Of a stretch of 12,244 bases of DNA, positions 1 to 7,393 are shown piece by piece. The translations under genes and the position numbers were made by a program. Below the pieces are notes generated by a model, which saw only the letters and a list, made by a program, of their open reading frames with translations, was not told the DNA's origin and ran no database searches. Source of the DNA: Myxococcales bacterium. GTDB lineage: Bacteria; Myxococcota; Polyangia; Polyangiales; Polyangiaceae. Numbering within the stretch: the first letter of the stretch is position 1; every line of letters begins with the position of its first letter. The stretch lies in contig PLXW01000094.1 in the NCBI GenBank assembly GCA_003151595.1, forward strand, positions 1-12,244. The letters run 5' to 3'.

Positions 1-1
1 G

Positions 2-2074
2 ATGCTCCCGCGCATGCGAACGCTCCACGCTTCTCCGCTGCTTGCCCTGCTCTTCGCCTGCGCCGCCGACGCGCCGCCGCCGCCGGTCGCTCCCCCGGCC
101 GCGCCCGCGCCTGCCGCCACCCCCGCGACGCCCACGCCCGCCGTTTCGGCCGCTCCCGTCGCGCGCCAGCTCGCCGACGATTCGCCGATCACCGTCACCT
201 CCGGCGCCACCTTCACGGCGCCCAAAGGGTGGTGGGTCACCCAGACGAGCGACTCCATCGTTCTCGAGGATCCCGAGCGTGGAATGAAGGTCACGCTCCT
301 GGAAACGACGGAGACCGATCCCCTGAAGGCGATCGATGCGTCGTGGCAGCGCGTCGCCCCCGGCTTTGCGCTCAAGCCCCAGAACGAACCGGTGAGCCCG
401 CCGCCGATTCGCGGCTGGGACTCGATCACCCAGATCGACTACGACACCAAGGTCGCCGACCAGCGCATCGTCCTCGCGCTCGCGCGTCGCTACAACGGCA
501 CCAGCTACGTCACGCTGTTCGATAGCGGCCGCGCTGCGATGGCGCGCCGCGGCGCGCAGCTCGACGAGGCCGTGTGGACCTTCAAGCCGGCGGGGATGCA
601 CGAGGAGTCGTTCAAGGGGAAGACGCCGCGCGCGATCGACGCCGCCCGCGCCAAGGAGCTCGACGCCTTCATCGAGCAAGCGAGAGCGCGGCTAGACGTG
701 CCCGGCGCCGCGGTCGCGATCGTGGAAGGGGGCAAGGTCGTCTACGAGAAGGGCTTCGGCTCGCGCCTCCTCGGGAAGAAGGAGCCCGTCACGCCCGACA
801 CGCTCTTCATGATCGGATCGATCACCAAATCGATGACCACCATGATGGAGGCCACGCTCGTCGACGCTGGCAAGCTCGCCTGGGACACCCCCGTCACGAA
901 GGTGCTCCCCAGCTTCGCCCTCGGCGACGCCGATCTCACGAGCAAGGTCGCGATGTGGCACACGGCCTGCGCGTGCACCGGGATGCCGCGGCGCGATCTG
1001 GAGTTCATCTTCGAGTTCGCGAACGTCACGCCCGAGCAGCGCATCGATGCGATGAAGACCATGAAGCCGACGACGGGCTTCGGTGAGACGTTCCAGTACT
1101 CGAACCTGATGGTGGCCGCAGGGGGCTACGCCGCGGCGCACGCCTACGATCCCAAGCGATCGATCGGCGACGCCTACGACGTTGTGATGAAGAAGAACGT
1201 CTTCGAGCCGATCGGGATGAAGGAGACCACGCTCGACTTCGGCGCCGCGTTACGCGCCGATCACGCGATGCCTCACGCCGAGTCGATCGATGGGGCTCCG
1301 CACCCGATCCCGATCTCGGAAGAGCATTTCGTCACCGCGCTCCGCCCGGCCGGCGGCGTCTGGTCGAGCGTTCACGACATGGAGCGATACGTGATGACGG
1401 AGCTGGCGGACGGAGCGTCGCCCGACGGCAAGCGCGTCGTCTCCGTGGCCAACCTGCACGAGAGGCGAAAGCAGCGCGTGCGCTCGGGCGAGGTCAGTGG
1501 GTACGGGCTGGGGCTGGGCGTCGGTACGTTCCGCGATCTACCTGTGCTCGAGCACAACGGCGGGACGTTCGGGTTCGGGACCGAGATGTTCATGTTCCCC
1601 GAGCAGAACGTCGCCATCCTCTCGCTCACCAACACGGCCAGCGGCGGCGCCTTCAACGAGGTCGTGCAGCGCAAGATCGTCGAAGAGATCTTCGAAGGAG
1701 CCAAACCGCTCGCCGCGCCGCGTGTGGAGTTCTTCGCCAAGACGAAGCACTCCGACATCGCAAAGACACTGGAGAAGGTGAATCGCGAGCCGGACCCGAG
1801 CTGGGTGAAGGGGCTCGTGGGGACGTACACGAACGCGGACCTCGGAAAGGTGACCCTCGCCGCCGCGACGTCCAAAGGGGGGGCAGGGACGTTCGACGCC
1901 GGCGAGTGGAAGAGCGTCTTCGCGCAGAAGAAGGAGAGCGACGGGACATTGAAGATCATCCTCGTCGATCCGCCGTTCGCCGGGTTCGAGCTCATTCCAA
2001 GCGGCGACGCCGAGCACCCGACGCTCAAGCTCCTGGACGATCAGATCGAGTACGTGTTCGAGCGCGCGAAGTAG
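2..2074 (+). CDS. Lipoprotein serine hydrolase (class C beta-lactamase / esterase fold)
   Basis: A 690-residue exported hydrolase. The N-terminus has a short hydrophobic stretch ending in LLFAC (Cys20), which fits a lipoprotein signal, followed by an Ala/Pro-rich linker (21-55). Residues about 60-195 form a separate beta-rich domain resembling PsbP/DcrB-like domains (inference from the pattern only). Residues about 215-565 are the penicillin-binding/beta-lactamase class C fold: S273-I-T-K276 is the SxxK nucleophile motif, Y366-S-N368 the YxN motif, and H518-N-G520 takes the place of the KTG box, as in many esterase/peptidase members. A C-terminal beta domain (about 600-690) is common in this family. 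Reaction: hydrolysis of an ester or amide through an acyl-serine; the substrate cannot be told from sequence. The start may be ATG 2, ATG 14 (leaving a 15-residue signal) or lie left of the window, and no ribosome-binding site is visible. An odd TACAC run (321-325) sits just before the usual TG(M/L)PR segment. Confidence 0.9.
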   Translation: MLPRMRTLHASPLLALLFACAADAPPPPVAPPAAPAPAATPATPTPAVSAAPVARQLADDSPITVTSGATFTAPKGWWVTQTSDSIVLEDPERGMKVTLLETTETDPLKAIDASWQRVAPGFALKPQNEPVSPPPIRGWDSITQIDYDTKVADQRIVLALARRYNGTSYVTLFDSGRAAMARRGAQLDEAVWTFKPAGMHEESFKGKTPRAIDAARAKELDAFIEQARARLDVPGAAVAIVEGGKVVYEKGFGSRLLGKKEPVTPDTLFMIGSITKSMTTMMEATLVDAGKLAWDTPVTKVLPSFALGDADLTSKVAMWHTACACTGMPRRDLEFIFEFANVTPEQRIDAMKTMKPTTGFGETFQYSNLMVAAGGYAAAHAYDPKRSIGDAYDVVMKKNVFEPIGMKETTLDFGAALRADHAMPHAESIDGAPHPIPISEEHFVTALRPAGGVWSSVHDMERYVMTELADGASPDGKRVVSVANLHERRKQRVRSGEVSGYGLGLGVGTFRDLPVLEHNGGTFGFGTEMFMFPEQNVAILSLTNTASGGAFNEVVQRKIVEEIFEGAKPLAAPRVEFFAKTKHSDIAKTLEKVNREPDPSWVKGLVGTYTNADLGKVTLAAATSKGGAGTFDAGEWKSVFAQKKESDGTLKIILVDPPFAGFELIPSGDAEHPTLKLLDDQIEYVFERAK

Positions 2075-2088
2075 CCTCACAAAAGCCA

Positions 2089-2110
2089 AGAGCCGCGACT
2101 CCGCGGCTCT
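2089..2110. terminator. Hairpin between convergent genes, probable bidirectional terminator
   Basis: A perfect 9-bp stem (AGAGCCGCG / CGCGGCTCT) closes a 4-base loop (ACTC). It starts 15 bases after the stop of the serine hydrolase and lies 32 bases after the stop of the convergent lipoprotein gene. On the + side TTTT follows at 2123-2126; on the - side the complement of AAAA (2081-2084) gives a TTTT run, so it could end transcripts from both sides. The T-runs are short and not directly adjacent to the stem, so termination strength is uncertain. Confidence 0.7.
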
Positions 2111-2142
2111 CGACTCTCACCGTTTTCGAGCGGGGGCTCGAC

Positions 2143-2826
2143 CTAGCACGCGAGCTTCCCGCAGTGAGGGGGCGGCGGCGGCGGGGGCGGCCTGCGTCCA
2201 CCGCTGCTGCTCCCACTGGAGCTGCCGCTGCTGCTTCCACTCGAGCTACCGCTGCTGCTCCCGCTGGAGCTACCGCTGCTGCTCCCACTGGAGCTTCCAC
2301 CCTTGATCGGCGGGAGGAGCGTGACCGGAACCAACGTGCATTGCCCGCTCGTGTTCTCGCCGGTCGTTCCGACGGGGCACGTGTTCGAGCTCGTCGCGCA
2401 GATCTGCACCCACGTGGCGAGGACCTGGCCACCGGGGAATCGGCCGTTGTCCTCATCGACGTCGTTGAATTGAACCTGAGTGCTGCCATTCACGTACGGG
2501 ATCGCGCCCGACGGATTGCTCGGATCGGTCGCGAGCGTCCACGGTCCCTGCGACGAGGTGCCGAGGCCGAGTGTGTACGTGCCATTTCCCTGTCCGCCGC
2601 ATGTGACGAACAGATAGCCAGCCTCGGAGAAGCTGGAGCTGAGCACCTGCGCGCTGCAAGCGTAGGGCGGGTCCTCGCACGTCAACGGGGACAGCGCTTC
2701 CGAGCCCGCCGCCGATGTTTCGTCTTGCGAAGCCGGCGCGCCGCAAGCAACGACGCCCGCGAACGCAGCTCCCATGGTGACGAGCGACGCGAGGCGCGCC
2801 AAAGACCAGGACTTGTTCTTAATCAT
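2143..2826 (-). CDS. Small lipoprotein with C-terminal Ser-Gly linker and polyproline tail
   Basis: A 227-residue protein I cannot assign to a named family. The start is the ATG at 2826-2824, because AAGGAG lies 8 bases upstream and a signal peptide follows at once; the open frame runs further upstream (to 2982) but that part looks non-coding. Residues 1-27 are a signal with lipobox VVAC (Cys28), so the mature protein should be lipidated. Residues about 48-170 form a Ser/Thr/Gly-rich, probably beta domain with cysteines at 50, 57, 76, 143, 150 and 163. Residues 178-209 are eight SSSG units, then RR, eight prolines and a tail with Cys222 and Cys227. The eight cysteines after the lipobox suggest disulfides. 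A linker and proline run at the C-terminal end, rather than behind the lipid anchor, is unusual. It lies downstream of the kinase gene on the same strand, 168 bases away, and its own ribosome-binding site suggests it can be expressed alone. Confidence 0.85.
   Translation of the reverse strand: MIKNKSWSLARLASLVTMGAAFAGVVACGAPASQDETSAAGSEALSPLTCEDPPYACSAQVLSSSFSEAGYLFVTCGGQGNGTYTLGLGTSSQGPWTLATDPSNPSGAIPYVNGSTQVQFNDVDEDNGRFPGGQVLATWVQICATSSNTCPVGTTGENTSGQCTLVPVTLLPPIKGGSSSGSSSGSSSGSSSGSSSGSSSGSSSGSSSGGRRPPPPPPPPHCGKLAC
2204..2299 (-). repeat. Four tandem 24-bp units encoding (SSSG)8
   Basis: Four consecutive 24-base units (2204-2227, 2228-2251, 2252-2275, 2276-2299) differ at only a few positions each. 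Read on the - strand they encode SSSGSSSG per unit. The higher-order 24-base period, over and above the 12-base SSSG period, points to recent duplication or slippage rather than only selection for a Ser-Gly linker. Confidence 0.85.
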
Positions 2827-2834
2827 GATAGTGA

Positions 2835-2840
2835 CTCCTT
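2835..2840 (-). promoter_or_regulatory. Ribosome-binding site of the small lipoprotein
   Basis: AAGGAG on the - strand, separated by 8 bases from the ATG at 2826. It fixes the start of the lipoprotein at 2826 and argues against the upstream extension of the frame to 2982. Confidence 0.75.
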
Positions 2841-2994
2841 GAAGTGGCGAGCCCGGTTCGGACCCGCGGTTCGACGACCATTCAGCAAGCCGCGCACCAA
2901 CGCGCTTTCTCGGGTTTCTCTCGCGCTTTTCCGCGGTGTGTCTCGCGCCGCCGGCGCTCTCGCCACGCGATGTCGCGCGCATCCACGGCGACTG

Positions 2995-5787
2995 TCACAG
3001 CCCCATGCTCCGCCTGGCGCGGGCCAGCAGCGCGAGTCGTGGCGCGGGCGATGCGCCGGAGACGCGGAGCGGTTCGAGGATTGCGATCGCCCTGTTCACA
3101 GCGTCCTCCGAGGCCTTGTCGCCGCTCGTCGCCACGTGCGCGCACGCCTTCGCCAGAAGCAGGATCTCGCGCTCTTCGTTGAGATCGAGCGGCCCGCTCA
3201 CGAAGCGCTCGAGCGCGGATTGCATCCGTCGCGTCGCTTCCGCGTGCTCACCCGCGGCGTCGTCGAGCTCCGCGAGCTCGAGCTCCGCGAAGATCAACGT
3301 GCGGTTCTTCTCGAAAGCGCCTCCCGGCTTCACGAGCGCCTCCAGCACGACGACCACCTTCGCCATCTGCTCTCGCGCGGTGCGCCGATCTCCCTGTTCG
3401 GTCGCGAGGTCGGCGAGAAGCGCGCGGGCGTCGGCCAGACGTGACTTGAAGAGGTCGTCGCGCGCCGCGAAGCGCTCGGCGATCGGCACCGACGATTGGA
3501 ACGCGACGGCCGCTTCGGCGAATCTGCGATTGCGTTCGAAGACCCAACCCAGCCGCTGATAGGCGAGCAAGAGGTTGTCGTTCACCGTCGGCGCGTCCGG
3601 GGTCTTCGCCGCGACGCGCTCCAGGATGGCGATGCTCTCGCGGCAACTCGCGATCGCCTCCTCCGAACGCCCCGCGAGCTGCTGCGTCGAGCACAGCGTG
3701 TCGTACGACTGGCCGAGGAGACGTTGCCATTCGCTGTTGTCCGGGTCGCGCGCGGCGAGCTTCGCGCGGAGCGCTTCGGCGCGCCGCGCGTCGGCCAGCG
3801 CGAGGTCGAGGCGATTCTCGTCGCGACGACAGAACGCACGCAGCTCGTAGGCCTTGCTCAGCGCGAGCTGATCGCGCGCGTCGTTCGGTGCCGCCGCGAC
3901 GAGCCGCTCTCTGACCTCGACCCCTTCGTCGAGGTGCTTCGAGTCGAAGCGCCCGGCGACCTGATCGACGCCCGCCGCCTCGTCGAGCGCGATGCCCATC
4001 ACGCGCAGCGCCTCGGTCGCGTGTTGACCAGTCGCTACAAGGCGTCGCGCCGCGTCGAGCGCGCGTTCTGCTTCGGCGGTCGCCGCGTCGAGCTTTCCTT
4101 CTCTCTTCTCGACGACCGCGAGCGCGGCGTGTGCCCGAGCGACGAGCGGCAGCGCGAGAGAGTCGTTCGGATTCGCCGCGGCCAGGACGGCGTCGCCGAT
4201 CGCCACTGCGCGCTTCGCGAACACGCGCGCCGTCGCGACGGACCGCTCGCTCAGCTCGAACCGCGCCCGACCTACGAGCATTGCCCCCTCGGACACGCGT
4301 GCCGCGATCTGCTCTCGCCCCGCACGCCGCGCGACGAGCTCCTCGCGCAGCGCTTCGGCGGAGTCGTACAGCGCGCGGGCTTCGGCCGGCTCATGACGCG
4401 CGTCCTCCACTCCGGCCAGCGTCTCCGCGGCAGACGCGCGTCGTTCGAGCACGCCCAGGTCCACCCCCTTCGCGATCGGAGCGACGCTCTCGTAGTACCC
4501 GTTGACCTCCTTGCCGACGCCCGCGAGCACATCCAGGCGACCGACCTGCTCCAGCTGATCGCGCAGCGAGGTGATGGCGAAGCCGACCAGCTTCTCCGCG
4601 GCGTCACGCTGCGTGGCCATCGCCTCTCGTTCGCGCCCTTCGACGAGGTTGGCCGCGTCTGCGCGATCGCGCTCGCGAACGATCCGCCGCACGCTCAGTG
4701 CCGCCACGGCCGCGAGCGCGAGCAGCAGCACGGCGGCCACCACGAGCGGCGCCGTGTGTCGCGCCGCCCATCGTCGCGCGAGCGCGCCGAGCGTGTAGCT
4801 GTGAACCGACACGAGCTGTCCGGCCGCGAAGCGCTTCAGATCGGCGGCCATCTCGGCGGCGCTCGCGTACCTTTCGCTCGGCGTGCGCGCCATCGCCTTC
4901 GCGACGATCGTCGCCAGCTCCGCAGGAACGCGCGGCTCGATCGCGCTCACGGCACTTGGAGGCCCCGCGATCACTCGCGCCAAAGCGTCTTCACCCGACG
5001 CGCCGTCGTACGGCGAGACCCCGGCGAGCACGTGATAGAGGAGCGCGCCCAGCGCATAGACGTCGGAGCGCTCGTCGGCCGCATCGCCGCGCGCCTGCTC
5101 GGGCGGCATGTAGCGCGGCGTTCCGATCGCGCGTCCGGCGATCGTGAGCGCCGAAGCGGGCCCGGTCGGGGGCTCCTCCTCGGGGTCGTCGAGTGATGCG
5201 GAGTCGAGCTCCTTTGCGAGCCCCCAATCGATGACCACCGTCTCGCCGAACGCGCCGAGCAACACGTTCGAGGGCTTGAGGTCTCGGTGAATCACCCGCC
5301 GCGCGTGCGCGTACCCGAGCGCGTCGGTGATCGCGATGATGTGAGGGAGGAGCGCCAGTCGCTCTTCGATCGAGCCGCACGCACGGACGGCGTCCCCGAG
5401 CGATCGCCCGTCGACGAGCTTCATCGCATAGAAGGGCTCGCCGGACTCTCCGTATCCCGAGTCGTAGATCGGCACGATGGCCGGGTGCTGGAGTCGCGCG
5501 GTGATTCTCGCTTCGCCGGCGAAGCGACGCGCCATCGGCGCGGTCCGATGGAGGAGTAATTTGATTGCGACCTTGCGCTCGTGACGCGGATCCCACCCTT
5601 CGACGATCCGCCCCATTCCTCCGCGCGCGATTTCTTCTCCGAGCTCGAAGCGCGTCGCGCCGTCGCCCGCGACGCGGGTAGCGTCGTCTCGCGCGATCAC
5701 GGAGGGAGCGGCTCCGATCGTCGCGGCGCCGAGCGACAGAAACGACGACGCATGCGTGGCGCTCTTCGTCGAAGCTGCGGTTCTCAT
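2995..5787 (-). CDS. Transmembrane Ser/Thr protein kinase with TPR-like C-terminal region
   Basis: A 930-residue Hanks-type kinase. Residues about 46-320 are the kinase domain: glycine loop around R55-G-G-M-G59, VAIK lysine K76, helix-C glutamate E92, catalytic H167-R-D169-LKPSN with N174, D187-W-G189 in place of DFG, and P228-P-E230 at the end of the activation segment. All catalytic residues are present, so it should phosphorylate Ser/Thr of partner proteins. A threonine/serine-containing activation segment (about 190-224) could be autophosphorylated. One membrane helix lies at about 346-366. The remaining 560 residues are Ala-rich amphipathic helices of TPR-like character with no crisp repeat, opened by a conserved-looking [11 protein letters not shown]...YY segment (411-432); by topology they would be outside the cytoplasm and could sense envelope signals. 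ATG 5787 has no clear ribosome-binding site. It is divergent from the FHA activator gene, a plausible phosphorylation partner. The exact sensor ligand is unknown. Confidence 0.93.
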   Translation of the reverse strand: MRTAASTKSATHASSFLSLGAATIGAAPSVIARDDATRVAGDGATRFELGEEIARGGMGRIVEGWDPRHERKVAIKLLLHRTAPMARRFAGEARITARLQHPAIVPIYDSGYGESGEPFYAMKLVDGRSLGDAVRACGSIEERLALLPHIIAITDALGYAHARRVIHRDLKPSNVLLGAFGETVVIDWGLAKELDSASLDDPEEEPPTGPASALTIAGRAIGTPRYMPPEQARGDAADERSDVYALGALLYHVLAGVSPYDGASGEDALARVIAGPPSAVSAIEPRVPAELATIVAKAMARTPSERYASAAEMAADLKRFAAGQLVSVHSYTLGALARRWAARHTAPLVVAAVLLLALAAVAALSVRRIVRERDRADAANLVEGREREAMATQRDAAEKLVGFAITSLRDQLEQVGRLDVLAGVGKEVNGYYESVAPIAKGVDLGVLERRASAAETLAGVEDARHEPAEARALYDSAEALREELVARRAGREQIAARVSEGAMLVGRARFELSERSVATARVFAKRAVAIGDAVLAAANPNDSLALPLVARAHAALAVVEKREGKLDAATAEAERALDAARRLVATGQHATEALRVMGIALDEAAGVDQVAGRFDSKHLDEGVEVRERLVAAAPNDARDQLALSKAYELRAFCRRDENRLDLALADARRAEALRAKLAARDPDNSEWQRLLGQSYDTLCSTQQLAGRSEEAIASCRESIAILERVAAKTPDAPTVNDNLLLAYQRLGWVFERNRRFAEAAVAFQSSVPIAERFAARDDLFKSRLADARALLADLATEQGDRRTAREQMAKVVVVLEALVKPGGAFEKNRTLIFAELELAELDDAAGEHAEATRRMQSALERFVSGPLDLNEEREILLLAKACAHVATSGDKASEDAVNRAIAILEPLRVSGASPAPRLALLARARRSMGL

Positions 5788-5868
5788 GCGGAGAGGATCG
5801 TCACTCGCCGCTCCCCGTGCACGTCACCCGTCTGGGTGAATGCGGCGACACGGCGCGCGTGGCATTCA
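5788..5868. promoter_or_regulatory. Divergent promoter region with 16-bp inverted repeat
   Basis: These 81 bases separate the start of the kinase (-) from that of the FHA activator (+) and must hold promoters for both unless they are read from further away. At 5824-5839 there is a perfect inverted repeat with 6-bp arms, TCACCC-GTCT-GGGTGA, 37-52 bases upstream of the kinase start. This position suits an operator that acts on both genes. No convincing -35/-10 or -24/-12 pair was recognised. Confidence 0.45.
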
Positions 5869-7227
5869 ATGGTCGTCGTGCGCGATCCAAGTCGAACGTC
5901 GAGCGGTACAGGAGGGCAAGCGTCTCCCGGCGCCGCCCGTGTCTTCCAAATCACCGTCGCCGCGAGCCCCACGCTCGTCGAAGCTTCGGTCGTCACGCTC
6001 GACGAGCGCGCGCTGACGTTGGGGCGCAATCCGCCGCAGTCGTCGCGTCGCCTCGCGCTCGTGGACGATCAGGTGTCGGGGCGTCACGCCGAGGTGGTCT
6101 ACGACGCCGCCGAGGACGGCTACGTGATCCGCGATCTCGAGAGTCACAACGGTCTGTTCGTCGATGGTCACGCGGTCGATCGTGCGCCGCTCCGGCACGG
6201 CACGATCTTCCGCGTCGGCCGCACGCTCCTCGTCTGCTCCGACCGACTGCTGCACACCGACGAGCCGCTCGCCCCCGAGTGGCCGACGCTGCGAGGAATG
6301 AGCCTCGCCATGCAGCGCATTCGCGGCGACGTCGAGAGGGTCGCGCCGCACTCCATTCCCGTCCTCGTTCTCGGCGAGACCGGCACGGGCAAGGAGCTCG
6401 TCGCGCGTGAGCTCCATCGACGGAGCGGGCGCAGCGGCCCCTTCGTCGCCGTGAACTGCGCGGCGATCCCCGAAGCGCTCGCCGAGAGTGAGCTGTTCGG
6501 TCATACGGCCGGCGCCTTCACCGGTGCCACGCAGCGCACCGACGGATTCTTCGCCAGCGCGGACGGCGGCACGCTCTTTCTCGACGAGGTCGCCGAGCTC
6601 CCGGCGAGCGTTCAGTCGAAGCTCCTCCGCGCGCTCGGCGCAGGCGAGGTGCGCCCGCTCGGTCGAAGCGACGCGCGCAACGTCGACGTGCGCGTCGTCG
6701 CCGCGACCCATCGTGACGTATCGACGGCGGGGGGATTCCGCGCGGATCTCCTCGCGCGGCTCGCAGGGTGGACGCTTCGACTGCCGCCGCTGCGCGATCG
6801 TCGCGAAGACATCTTGTGGTTGGCGCGCGGATTCGCCGAGCGTGAGTCGCCCCCCGCGTCGATCTCGACGAACGCGGCGGAAGCGCTGTTGCTCCACGAC
6901 TGGCCGCGGAACGTGCGTGAGCTGGAGATGTCGATCGTCTCTGCATCCGTCCGCGCCGGCGAGAGACGCGTCCTTCAGTGCGCGCATTTCCCCGAAGCGA
7001 TAGGGGCCCCGATGGTGGCGCGTACTCCCACTCGCCGCACCGAACCGCCGCTCGACCTCGTCGTGCCCCGCGATCGAGCGCCTTCCCTCGCGGATCTACG
7101 GATCGTGCTCGCGCGATGCGACGGCAGCATCGCCCGGGTCGCCGACTACTTCGGCAAAGATCGGAAGCAGGTCTATCGGTGGCTCGAACGCGCGGGGATC
7201 GATCCCGCGAATCACCGCGAGGGATGA
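5869..7227 (+). CDS. FHA-domain sigma-54-dependent transcriptional activator
   Basis: A 452-residue enhancer-binding protein. Residues about 26-125 are an FHA domain with L51-G-R53, S70-G-R-H73 and N94 in the phosphothreonine-binding positions. Residues about 140-380 are the sigma-54-interaction AAA+ ATPase: Walker A G169-ETGTGKE176, the sigma-54-contacting loop GAFTGA at 215-220 intact, Walker B GGTLFLDE (233-240), arginine-finger region FRADLLARL (290-298) and WPRNVREL (345-352). The C-terminus (about 406-445) is a Fis-type helix-turn-helix ([17 protein letters not shown]). It should bind upstream sites and drive open-complex formation by sigma-54 RNA polymerase, with the FHA domain reading a phosphorylated partner. 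The ATG at 5869 is chosen because the FHA domain starts about 25 residues later; GTG 5836 and GTG 5878 are in-frame alternatives, and none has a clear ribosome-binding site. The divergent kinase is the obvious candidate partner (inference). Confidence 0.92.
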   Translation: MVVVRDPSRTSSGTGGQASPGAARVFQITVAASPTLVEASVVTLDERALTLGRNPPQSSRRLALVDDQVSGRHAEVVYDAAEDGYVIRDLESHNGLFVDGHAVDRAPLRHGTIFRVGRTLLVCSDRLLHTDEPLAPEWPTLRGMSLAMQRIRGDVERVAPHSIPVLVLGETGTGKELVARELHRRSGRSGPFVAVNCAAIPEALAESELFGHTAGAFTGATQRTDGFFASADGGTLFLDEVAELPASVQSKLLRALGAGEVRPLGRSDARNVDVRVVAATHRDVSTAGGFRADLLARLAGWTLRLPPLRDRREDILWLARGFAERESPPASISTNAAEALLLHDWPRNVRELEMSIVSASVRAGERRVLQCAHFPEAIGAPMVARTPTRRTEPPLDLVVPRDRAPSLADLRIVLARCDGSIARVADYFGKDRKQVYRWLERAGIDPANHREG

Positions 7228-7277
7228 CTCGTCCGGTCGAGCCCACCTTCGCCCACGTCCGCCGGGCGTCATGGTCC

Positions 7278-7291
7278 GACACCGCGGTGTC
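7278..7291. promoter_or_regulatory. 14-bp perfect palindrome, candidate activator-binding site
   Basis: GACACCGCGGTGTC is a perfect palindrome in the 166 bases between the FHA activator and the lysozyme lipoprotein gene. Its centre is about 109 bases before the ATG at 7394, a usual distance for an enhancer-binding site. No second copy was noticed nearby. Binding by the neighbouring activator is inference. Confidence 0.35.
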
Positions 7292-7364
7292 CTCGAGAGA
7301 CACTCGCCGGGCGGGTCCCGCCGAGACTCCGACGAAACGCGCCTCTTCCAGCGCACGCCGAGCC

Positions 7365-7380
7365 TGGCACGCGCCGCGCA
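7365..7380 (+). promoter_or_regulatory. Sigma-54 (-24/-12)-like motif
   Basis: TGGCACG-N4-GCGCA matches the -24 element fully and keeps the essential GG and GC with the right 12-base offset, but the two bases before GC in the -12 element are GC instead of TT. The predicted start of transcription, about 7391, would be only some 3 bases before the ATG at 7394. An equally good or better match occurs by chance inside the first gene (956-971), so this is weak support. Confidence 0.3.
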
Positions 7381-7393
7381 AAGTGCGTCGGGC

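Noticed and set aside
956..971. Sigma-54-like sequence TGGCACA-N4-CTGCG inside the serine hydrolase gene
   Set aside because: It lies in the middle of a clear coding region with nothing starting downstream; it is useful only as a measure of how often such matches occur by chance here.
2204..2299. Tandem repeats that could be mistaken for a CRISPR array
   Set aside because: Units are contiguous 24-mers without spacers and are in frame as SSSGSSSG in a protein.
2827..2982. N-terminal extension of the small lipoprotein by 52 codons
   Set aside because: The extension is Arg-rich and would bury the signal peptide; AAGGAG is 8 bases before the internal ATG at 2826.
2941..2994. Possible terminator just after the kinase gene (GCGCC-GGC-GGCGC)
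   Set aside because: Only a 5-bp stem with a 3-base loop and no adjoining T-run on the - strand; not enough to call.
1906..3444. Open frame of 512 codons on the + strand across the convergent gene end and opposite the lipoprotein
   Set aside because: It starts inside the serine hydrolase in another frame and crosses the hairpin at 2089-2110; the translation has no domain, whereas the - strand has a lipoprotein with a ribosome-binding site and lipobox.
3496..5196. Long open frame (566 codons) on the + strand opposite the kinase gene
   Set aside because: It is the antisense shadow of the kinase: Arg/Ala-rich, no domain, no ribosome-binding site. High GC makes such frames common.
7310..7322. 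Odd palindrome GGCGGG-T-CCCGCC after the FHA activator gene
   Set aside because: A 1-base centre cannot form a hairpin with a full stem and there is no T-run, so I do not call a terminator; such G/C arms are expected often in this composition.
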